This document shows positions 11,455 through 19,606 of a DNA stretch of 64,000 nucleotides, one piece after another. Origin of the DNA: Umbelopsis ramanniana AG (Eukaryota > Mucoromycota > Umbelopsidomycetes > Umbelopsidales > Umbelopsidaceae); assembly GCF_025399195.1 (NCBI RefSeq), contig NW_026252148.1, positions 62,001-126,000 of the forward strand, given 5' to 3'. Each line of letters opens with the position of its first letter. Position 1 is the stretch's first letter. The position numbers and the translations under genes are program-made. The notes under the pieces were generated by a model. That model was not told where the DNA came from and did no database searches. It saw only the letters and a list, made by a program, of their open reading frames with translations.

Positions 11455-13026
11455 ATGCCAGCTGCAGAGATCATTCACAAGAAGGAGAAGAAGCAGAAGA
11501 AGGACAAGAAGGATAAGTCCGAATCTAAGCACAGCGAGAAGAAGGAGAAGAAGGAAAAGAAGGAGAAAAAGCGTAAGCACCAAGATACAGCTGACAATAC
11601 CACCACCGACGACAAGGAACCAAAGAAAGCCAAAAGTACCGCCGACGATTCCGCTGACATCGTTAGCAATGGATACTCAGTTCACCCATCGTTGGCTGAA
11701 TTGCCTCAATCTGATATCGATGCTTTTTACAAGAAGCATGTTATTGAAGTCAATGGTGATAAATCCTATCGACCTATCATGGAGTTCAGCCAGTCCGGTC
11801 TTCCCGCCCAGATGCTGAAGGCTGTCAAGAGCTTCAAGGCACCCACTCCCATTCAAGCCAGTACCTGGCCCATTTCTTTGTCTGGCCGTGATTTGATCGG
11901 TATTGCTGAAACTGGATCCGGTAAGACCCTCGCCTTCACCATGCCAGCACTTGTTCATATTCAAGCCAAGCGTCAAGCTGAAGGCTCCAAGAAAGGACCA
12001 ACTGTTCTTGTTGTCGCCCCTACTCGTGAACTTGCCATGCAATCTCAAGAGCAAGCCGAAGCTGCCGGTAAGGAGTGTGGAGTCACAACGGTCTGTATTT
12101 ATGGTGGCGTTCCCAAGGATGCTCAAAAGAGGGCCATTCGATCTGGTGTTGATATCATTGTTGCCACACCCGGTCGTTTGATCGATCTTATCGAAGAAGG
12201 CGCATGCGATATCAGCAGTGTCTCCTACCTCGTTCTTGATGAGGCCGATCGTATGTTGGATATTGGATTCGAAGATGCCATCCGCAACATCATCTCCAAG
12301 ACCCGTAAGGATCGCCAAACTCTCATGTTTTCCGCCACTTGGCCAGAAAGTGTTCGCAAATTGGCAAACGACTTTTTGAGAAACCCCATGCGCGTTACTA
12401 TCGGCTCTCCTGATCTTTCAGCCTCGCAAAATATCACACAAATCGTTGAGGTTTTGGATGATCCTAGACAAAAGGAGCGCAAGCTCACTGAACTTTTGGC
12501 CAAATATCACAAGAGCCGCAAGAACCGTGTTTTAGTGTTTGTTCTCTACAAGAAAGAGGCTACTCGCATTGAAAGCTATTTGCAACGACAAGGTTTCAGA
12601 GTGGTTGCCATCCATGGTGATAAAAACCAACAACAACGTACACAGGCACTTAGTCAATTCAAGGATGGTAGCTTCCCGCTCATGATCGCTACTGATGTTG
12701 CCGCCCGTGGTCTCGATATTCCTGATGTAGAATATGTCTTGAATGTCACCTTCCCCCTTACCATCGAAGATTACGTTCATCGTATCGGTCGTACTGGTCG
12801 TGGTGGAAAGAAGGGAATTGCCCATACTATTTTCACGGCCCATGACAAGTCCCACTCTGGAGAACTGATCAATGTCCTCAAACAAGCCAATATGCCCGTC
12901 CCAGACGAGTTACTGAAGTTTGGAGGTACCGTCAAGAAGAAGGAACATTCCGCTTACGGAGCTTTCTACAAAGATCTCGGCGACGCTCCCAAGGCCACCA
13001 AGATTGTTTTCGACAACGATGACTAG
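11455..13026 (+). CDS. DBP3: ATP-dependent RNA helicase Dbp3 (DEAD-box, ribosome biogenesis)
   Basis: This is a single exon of 523 aa; the first ATG is 11455. The N-terminus is a Lys/Glu block (KKEKKQKKDKKDK and onwards), the usual nucleolar-type tail of Dbp3. The helicase motifs are complete: Q-motif region PTPIQASTWP, motif I AETGSGKT, Ia PTRELA, Ib TPGRL, II DEAD, III SAT, IV region LVFVLYKKEA, V ATDVAARGLD and VI HRIGRTGRGG. The end (ELLKFGGTVKKKEHSAYGAF) is diagnostic for Dbp3 rather than Dbp2. In yeast Dbp3 helps 27S pre-rRNA processing at site A3 in the nucleolus. The lack of introns and regular codon use suggest high expression. It is convergent with the Myb gene. Confidence 0.95.
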   Translation: MPAAEIIHKKEKKQKKDKKDKSESKHSEKKEKKEKKEKKRKHQDTADNTTTDDKEPKKAKSTADDSADIVSNGYSVHPSLAELPQSDIDAFYKKHVIEVNGDKSYRPIMEFSQSGLPAQMLKAVKSFKAPTPIQASTWPISLSGRDLIGIAETGSGKTLAFTMPALVHIQAKRQAEGSKKGPTVLVVAPTRELAMQSQEQAEAAGKECGVTTVCIYGGVPKDAQKRAIRSGVDIIVATPGRLIDLIEEGACDISSVSYLVLDEADRMLDIGFEDAIRNIISKTRKDRQTLMFSATWPESVRKLANDFLRNPMRVTIGSPDLSASQNITQIVEVLDDPRQKERKLTELLAKYHKSRKNRVLVFVLYKKEATRIESYLQRQGFRVVAIHGDKNQQQRTQALSQFKDGSFPLMIATDVAARGLDIPDVEYVLNVTFPLTIEDYVHRIGRTGRGGKKGIAHTIFTAHDKSHSGELINVLKQANMPVPDELLKFGGTVKKKEHSAYGAFYKDLGDAPKATKIVFDNDD

Positions 13027-13229
13027 ATAGATGCAACTTGGATTTTCAAATTGTAACATAGTTGTCTTTTTCTTTTTACAAGTTTCTTTTTTACTCATCT
13101 TTCATCATATACATCCATTTGCAAACTTTTGACTTCGTTTTTTTATTATTCACCATTATAACATCAAAGCTATAACATTCATTATAAAAGTTTATATAGA
13201 TTGACTAAACCACCTTATATTCTATGAGA

Positions 13230-14331
13230 TTACTCCGCATTATCTTGAGGGGCTGCCTTGGCAGCCTTTCTCGCACTTTGTCTTTCAGCTAGGGTTTTAT
13301 CGCGGGCTTCTGAGGTGGATCCATATCGATGCATATAGTAGTGTGACCACATATGTTTCAAGCTTCTCCTTGAACCCATTATCTCCTTTACGTCCACCAT
13401 TTTTCCATGTTTTTCAAACAGTTCAATAAGTTCCTTCGTTTCTTCTTCTGACCATGGGCTTCGATCAATGGAAGGGTCGAGGTAGTACTTGTAATGAGCA
13501 AATATGTTGCGGGTAGTTCGGTGAATACCAGTGACTTCTTTGATCTTCAGCCAATTCTTATCTCCAAACTTCTGTACTGCAGTGAGAATCTTTGCATCCT
13601 CGATCGGCGTATATCGACCTACCAAAAAAAAAAAAAAAAGAATTTCCTTGAGTAAGTCTATCCATTTAGGACATGGCACTTTTGCGTCAAGAATACAAAC
13701 CTCGAGTGTGTGAAGGATTCAATTGGTACATAAATCTTTCATAGCATTGTTTTCGATTTCGGGTTTTTACAGCATCAGCTACTGCTGACCAGTCCACCAA
13801 GTTGCCTTCTTTGTGGAACCTTGGTATAGCTTCCATGAGCTTTTCATCTTCAATTTTTGACCATGCACCGCGTTTGTGTTGTGGGTCCAATGCCTCCATC
13901 CAAGTTCGACGAACCGTCAGTGGATCACGTTTCCGTGGCATCTCTGCTGCTACTTTAACCCAATCGTTTTCGCCGTATTTCTCCACCAAGTTCCTCAGAG
14001 CTTCAATCTCCTTTTTCTGATATGGTCCATAGAAAACGTCTTTCGCGGTGATTGCCTTGTATCGATTAAGTATAGCAGGCGGCGCACGGTGGTCGAATTC
14101 TGAGGCGATGCGCGACCATTGCCTTGGATACTTTGAGTACAACTGTAGTAATTTCTTGTCCTCTTCCGGTGTAAATTTGCGACGGGATATGGCATGCTTC
14201 TGTTCGATTTGGATCTTTGGCAATGTCTGACCAGCAGTTCTTGGTAATTGTACCGTTGTATTGTAGAGTCGCTTACCCAAAGGTTGTGTGAGCAGGGAGC
14301 TTGTTTTGGATATACACCATGCTAGTAACAT
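13230..14331 (-). CDS. Five-repeat SANT/Myb protein with mitochondrial-type leader
   Basis: Two exons (13701-14331, 13230-13618) give 339 aa. The first ATG is 14331. Residues 1-40 have several Lys/Arg, many Ser/Thr and no Asp or Glu (MLLAWCISKTSSLL, then GKRLYNTT), a good mitochondrial presequence. Five SANT/Myb units follow, each with spaced Trp or aromatic residues: about 50-95 (KFTPEEDKKLLQLY..W), 103-150 (NDWVKVAAEM), 158-205 (GAWSKIEDEKLMEAI), 212-260 (RYTPIEDAKILTAVQKFGDKNW) and 262-310 (SPWSEEETKELIELF). Multi-Myb proteins usually bind DNA in the nucleus (Bas1, SNAPC4 type). The combination with a leader peptide is odd and suggests a DNA- or RNA-binding role in mitochondria; this is inference. 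The C-terminus is a short basic/Ala tail. It is head to head with the MAT2B-like gene, with only 107 bp between ATGs. Confidence 0.8.
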
Positions 14332-14438
14332 TTTGGTAACAGACAACAGAAATGTGAAAGGTCACAGAAATCTTGTCACGATCAAATATAAAAGCTCCGG
14401 CATAAAATTCAGCTATTTTCGAGCTTTTCAACATCACT

Positions 14439-15852
14439 ATGAGAGTTCTCGTTACCGGTGCATCTGGCTTATTGGGCCGAGCAGTTTATCAGAATTTCAA
14501 AAAGAATGGCCACGAAGGTATTAAAAAATGTGGTTACAGCTTCTGACAATGAGTACTCATTTGGTTTCCCTTCGACCCCGTAGTTATTGGCACTGCTCAT
14601 TCGCGTGCAAAGGGTGACCTTTACAAGGTATGATATGCAGTACACTTGAGCTTTATCTGACCAACTTTAATAATGTCGTTTTGTAGCTTGATTTGACGTT
14701 GGAGTCAAACATCAAGGAGTTCGTTGACGCTCATAAACCTGACGCCATTATTCATTGCGCTGCTGAAAGACGTCCGGATGTTGCTGAAAAAGATCAAGTT
14801 GGAACTGAATTTGTAAGTTTTCTTGTTATCAATAGTCTATTCAGCGCACAGAGGGATTTATAGAGCCAAAATTTCTTCAGCTCAATGTGCAAGTTCCAAA
14901 AGATATTGCCAAAATCAGCAAGGCAAACGGCATTTTCTTGATTTACATCAGTACAGATTATGTGTTTGATGGCACACAACCTCCTTACCATGCCATAGGC
15001 GGCAAGCCCAATCCATTGAACTTTTATGGAAAAACAAAGCTAGCTGGCGAGAAGGCTATTCAAGAAGTTTACCCCGAGGCAACTATTTTGCGCGTTCCCA
15101 TTCTGTAAGTTGGTGAAAGACTCTAATGCTGCCAAAGAAACACTTGTTGACACAATTTTTAATTCTGTTTATAGGTATGGAAAAACAGAATATAATGGAG
15201 AATCTGCTGTAAACACCTTGGTCGATGTCGTAATGGTATGTAAAGCAATAACGTTGATCTAAGTTGATTATATGCTGACAATGATTGTAGAATCAATCAA
15301 AACCTTCCAAAATGGATGATGCCGCAGTCCGTTACCCCACCAATGTGGAAGATGTTGCAAGAGTCCTTGTAGACCTGACTAGTAAGTATACCGTGGTTTA
15401 TAGTGAGCCGCCAAGCTGAAGTCTCTAATAACCATGGTACTGCAGGCGCTAAGTTAGAGCAAGGCAAGGACATTCACGGTGTTTACCATTTCAGCAGCGA
15501 GAAATCGTATACCAAGTATGCGATGTGCCGTAAGTCATATATCCGTGTTTTCTATTGCTAAGTTGCATGTTATGACCAACACCTTCCCGTCTCGTAGAAA
15601 CCTTCGCCAAATCTCTTCATGTCCCACTAGAACATGTAGAACCAGTTGATACATCCAATGACGCAGGCAGTGGTAAGGCAATATCTAAAGGATACAACCC
15701 ATGTTGAAAACACCTCTCACCATATATATTCAATAGCTTCACGACCTAAGGATGCTCATTTATCAAACGACCGCCTAGAGCAATCCGGTATCAGCACCTT
15801 CAATGTCGATTTTGATACTTGGTGGGACAGACACATCAAGCCTAGCAAATAG
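14439..15852 (+). CDS. MAT2B: MAT2B-like (methionine adenosyltransferase regulatory subunit, RmlD/SDR fold)
   Basis: Nine exons (14439-14517, 14584-14627, 14687-14812, 14881-15104, 15175-15235, 15291-15381, 15446-15529, 15598-15672, 15737-15852) give 299 aa. The fold is an extended short-chain dehydrogenase: the dinucleotide-binding [11 protein letters not shown] at the N-terminus, [21 protein letters not shown], and the YxxxK pair in [12 protein letters not shown]. These segments match the beta subunit of methionine adenosyltransferase more closely than bacterial dTDP-rhamnose reductase RmlD, although both share the domain. In animals MAT2B binds the catalytic MAT2A subunit and NADP and tunes S-adenosylmethionine synthesis. 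Whether the fungal protein is regulatory or a reductase cannot be decided from the sequence. It is convergent with ARPC4, with 145 bp between stops. Confidence 0.85.
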
Positions 15853-15997
15853 GGATCATCTTCACACCAACATTGGCCTCCAATACAGTAGTTGGTAAAA
15901 GGAATACCTTCATTTAATATGATGGAGATAAAAAAAAAGAAATATTATAACAGGAACCACATTTCGCGCCTTTTTGTCTACCAAAGGTATCCTTGAT

Positions 15998-16777
15998 TTA
16001 CATAAACTGTATCGAGAATATCATGTTAGTTACCAATTCAAAGAATGGAGGGCGGCTCCGTTTCACTTACCTGTCCTAAATAGCTTTCTGCGACAGTTCT
16101 GGCTCTCTTATTCACACTGAGTTTCATTTCCGAAATCTCTCTGTCTACAGCCTCCATGAAGTGAACGATGAAATCAACCAGCTTGTGCTTGTACATTTGT
16201 TCAGTGTGGGTGTTTGTGATCAAGAAAGAGATATCGTAGCCCTACACAAGAGTAATTAGATATTGAAAAAGAAATGAATGCTGTCCTGCATAAATTGCCA
16301 AGAGCACTTACATCGACGGGCTTTCGGCGAAGGATAACAAAGTTATCAGCTCGCATCATCATAAATCGTGAGAATTTGTGGCAAAGAATAGTCTCCAAGT
16401 CATCTGCTTGCTTGATTTTGATGCTGATGCGAACGGAATTCACAGATGTCTCGATGAGAACCTGCTCATTTTCGTTGCGAGAGATCATTAGCGGGTTCAT
16501 GATAACCTCTTTTGACGTGCTACGAAGGATGCAAGTCCATGTCAGCGTGTATTGAGCTTGGGTCGATGGTATATATCGCGAAAAAGAGCCTTACCCTGCT
16601 TCAATTTCTGGCTTGTTGTGTCGCTCAACCACCTGTGACGAGAAGTTCTCGACGCACATCGCAGCGGTCAGAGTGGAGCGAACAGCTGTAAGATAAGGAC
16701 GAAGTGTATTCGACTAGTGTAATAGGTTAGCAGGGTTTCGTTCCAAGGCATTATAGAACGGAGGAGATGTGTACCAT
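15998..16777 (-). CDS. ARPC4: Arp2/3 complex subunit 4 (ARPC4/Arc19)
   Basis: Five coding exons (16775-16777, 16595-16713, 16312-16519, 16071-16241, 15998-16006) give 169 aa, as for human ARPC4 (168). Exon 1 contributes only the ATG, and the last exon only Phe-Met-stop. Conserved stretches are [69 protein letters not shown] and [22 protein letters not shown]4 forms the structural core of the Arp2/3 complex with ARPC2 and nucleates branched actin at endocytic sites. The ATG-only exon is supported because SNTLRPYL has no in-frame ATG in its own exon and a canonical acceptor precedes it. Confidence 0.95.
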
Positions 16778-16938
16778 TGCCCAAGGGTTATAAGGATGAC
16801 TGGTTGAAGATTTAGCACTGCGAACGAGTCGGGGAAAGGTAACCAACCTCAAAATTGAAAAGACGTCATTTCACAAGTCTGGCCGTGTCCCACAGTGACT
16901 TTTTGCATTTTTTTTTTTATCATTCTGCTCATCGACTT

Positions 16939-18752
16939 ATGGCGACCCAATTGTGCGAGCAGTGTGTTCAAGCATTGGGTGCATTTGACTATGTTGCGGC
17001 CAACAAACTGGCTGCTCGCGTTTTGAAGGTAGTTTTGCTTGCATAGATGAAAAGTATTTCTTCTCGTACTGACTTTGTTGCAACTGACCTTGTCGGGGAT
17101 TACAATACCCGTTGAGTAGATTAGTCCAACTCTCGGAAGCATACTTTCGAAGCTCACTAATTGTGAGAGTATCTTTACGCAACTGTCCTTTCTTAAACCG
17201 AAATGGTTCTTCCGAAAAGACAATGTATGTTAGGGTTGCTGAGCGGTGCTTGTGATATATTAGTATACTGATCCCTGCTGCTCAGTTTTTGACTTCAATG
17301 TATATCAACCTTGGTGAAGAAATACCGCGGCATCTCCCAGCTATGGAGGCGACTGGATTGATTGTTGGCGCTGATTCACCTGAAGAGCATGATATGGATC
17401 TGATCCTTGCTGCGCTGAAAGATGTCACCAAGGTTCGACAAGGTCACATCAGAATGTAAGCCGTGATAGGTGGGGTGTCGCATAGTACGTTCAAATTAGT
17501 TAACATACAGAAAATTAGATATCGTTCTATGGCCACTTACTTGTTAGAGTCATCCTCAACTCTAACGCTGGATGAGGTTGAGGCATTATATAACATGACC
17601 AACGAGATGGGGCTGCCTGATAGAATCGGCTTACTAGGAGTGAGCATAGAGAAGGAAATGAACGTATTATATGCTTTATTGAAGGCTCGAGATTCCATTG
17701 TATATTATGCATTTCAAGATACATGTATATCGTTATATGAATGTCGGCAAGATTTGAATGAATGGAAAAAACTGGTACAAGAACAAGAGTTTCCGGAGGT
17801 AATGAGTGCATAGAGTTTGAAAGCGAGAGAGCTTCATTGGAGAGAAAGCGACTAACAACTGGGTTGACATCCAGAAATCATCTGTAAATAGTCAAGAATC
17901 CCGCTCAAGCTCTACATGGCGATCTCTGTTCTTTGGTATGGCTGATGTAAGTTCGAATTCTTAAGCTCAAGTACGTTCGCCGGTTTCATAACAACCGAGC
18001 TTCTAGGGTTCCAAAGGATACAGTAGGGGTGACATATTGCCACATACAATTCGTTGGCAAATGGCATATCTCGAAAATTTGACCTCAAAAACGACCCTAT
18101 ATTTCAACTCCATATTGCTGGCCAAGGAAAGGAAAATCGTTTCCAACGATGATCCAGAACGATCTCTTTGGAAAGGGTTAAGGATAGACTACCATGATCA
18201 GTAAGTGTCAGTAGAAGGACCTACTAAGTAGCGTAAATTGACTAACAGAATGAATAGAATATGCTCGTTCCGAAAGCGTTACTCTGCCCTAAGCATTGCC
18301 TTCATATATGAGGTCTCGCCCGACATTCCGTTTCATCCCCATGGATACGTTTGCTCAGACACATCATATGAAAGTCCTCAAGGCGTACATTCATTCCCAT
18401 TTATCTATTACTACCCAAAGGTACGAGAAAACGGAAGTATTAAATGTCAACTGCATATCTTATCTCACCCAATAATTAGCCCCCATCTAGAGAACATCTG
18501 CCAAATATCATTACCATGATTCAAAGTTGTTCACCAAAGCTGAATGATCCCAAAGCAACGCCTTTACATTTTTTTGATACCAAACTTGCAAGCACATACT
18601 ATTTAATGCGTGTAGACCCTCGAGTGGTTATGGTAATTATCTATCTAGATCAACATGCTCATCCAGAACAAGCTGCAATTGATTTTATGGAAAACTTGGT
18701 GAAGTCCTTGCGTGGAGCCCAAGTAGTCTCAGACCTGATGTCCACAGACTGA
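16939..18752 (+). CDS. KICS2: KICS2 (C12orf66)-like KICSTOR complex subunit
   Basis: Eight exons (16939-17028, 17120-17224, 17286-17455, 17519-17798, 17875-17946, 18007-18200, 18249-18420, 18480-18752) join in frame to 451 aa, close to human KICS2 (445). The colinear matches are to remembered human KICS2. They include an aromatic/RKD segment (WFFRKDNFLTSMYINL), the region around ATYLLESSSTLTLDEVEALY, the LLKARDSIVYYAF helix, CSFRKRYSALSIAFIYE, SPQGVHSFPF, HLPNIITMI, and the end PLHFFDTKLASTYYLMRVDP followed by VVMVIIY. In animals KICS2 with KPTN, ITFG2 and SZT2 anchors GATOR1 to lysosomes and restrains mTORC1 when nutrients are scarce. The acceptor of exon 7 is ambiguous (18248 or 18257, both in frame). 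It is divergent from ARPC4 (161 bp) and convergent with the peroxiredoxin-like gene. Confidence 0.8.
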
Positions 18753-18812
18753 AAATGACGGATCTATTTGTTTACATGCTTTTTGACAGGCATCTTCATC
18801 AGGGTAAATGCT

Positions 18813-19606
18813 TCAACTGGTTTGAAAGCCCTGTTAAATAAAGTGGTATTACACTTATTTAAAATGCATATGGAGAGCAATATCCACTTACCAGCAATAT
18901 CACACTATCGAAGTTGTGTTCTATTTCATGATGTTGCAACACTGACCAAGATCGAATCTCGCCTCTCTTGTCGATGACGATTAAAGACCGTCTAGCCACT
19001 CCTGTTTCCTCGTCTAGAACTTGGAAATCCCGAGTTATTCGTTTTGTGGTATCCGCAACTACATACAGAAAGATGGTTGAATACATATACACGCGATCGA
19101 ATGGTAAGTAGACAGAATATATCGAGGTACTCGATTCTATAACACTTACCTAGGGGGAATTTTGCCGCCGCTGCTGGAAACTCGCGTTGAAGGAAAGCGT
19201 AGTGACAGTGCTCAGTGTCCACCGAAATGGCCAGTGCCCGTGCATTCAAAGTTGAGATGTCGTCCACGCGAGCATTGAGAGCTCGAATGTCCCTTACAGC
19301 AGTAGGAGTACTAGGAAAAAAAAACTTTTAGCAACGTTCGAAGAAGAATACATATTCGAAACAAGGGACGTACAAGTCGTAGTCGTAAAATAATAACACA
19401 GTGTTACAAACGTGGAGAAAGTCTTTTGTGGAGATCTTGACAATCTCGTCGTGCCAAACCGAAACACCGTCAAATAGTGGAGCACGACGGAAGGTCTCTA
19501 AAGCGGCTGCCTGTTGACCGATTTTTTCAACAGGATCATATTCTTTGACTCGTTTGGAAACTTGATTTTTTTCGTCAGTTTCCCGCGAGCGCTTGTTTGC
19601 TGACAT
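18813..19606 (-). CDS. Peroxiredoxin-fold protein lacking both catalytic cysteines
   Basis: Four exons (19374-19606, 19150-19310, 19058-18892, 18830-18813) give 192 aa. The N-terminus carries a bipartite nuclear-localisation-like stretch (KRSR, then SKRVK). The peroxiredoxin core is clear: VLLFYDYDFTPTAVRDIRAL aligns with the FYPxDFTFVCPTE segment, ALAISVDTEHCHYAFL with the GVSVDSxxSHLAW strand/helix, VADTTKRITRDFQVL with SDPxxxIxxxYGVL, and RRSLIVIDKRGEIRSW with RxxFIIDxxGxxR. At the peroxidatic position the canonical Cys is Ala, and the adjacent Pro-Thr/Ser is Val-Arg. The chain ends (LLGFQTS) before the usual VCPAxW resolving-Cys motif. A peroxidase by the normal mechanism is therefore not expected; a redox-independent scaffold or chaperone role is inference. 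It is convergent with KICS2 (60 bp between stops). Confidence 0.75.

Noticed and set aside
11677-12318. 213-codon open frame antisense to DBP3
   Set aside because: It lies wholly within a conserved helicase coding exon; composition is a shadow of the sense codons and it has no family motif.
19321-19380. Reading with the peroxiredoxin intron retained, giving a Cys at the catalytic spacing (DLYVPC)
   Set aside because: The frame stops within the intron, and alternative donors downstream of the Cys (GTTTCG, GTATTC) are out of phase with the next exon; the GTACGT donor fits best. Kept only as a note in the finding.
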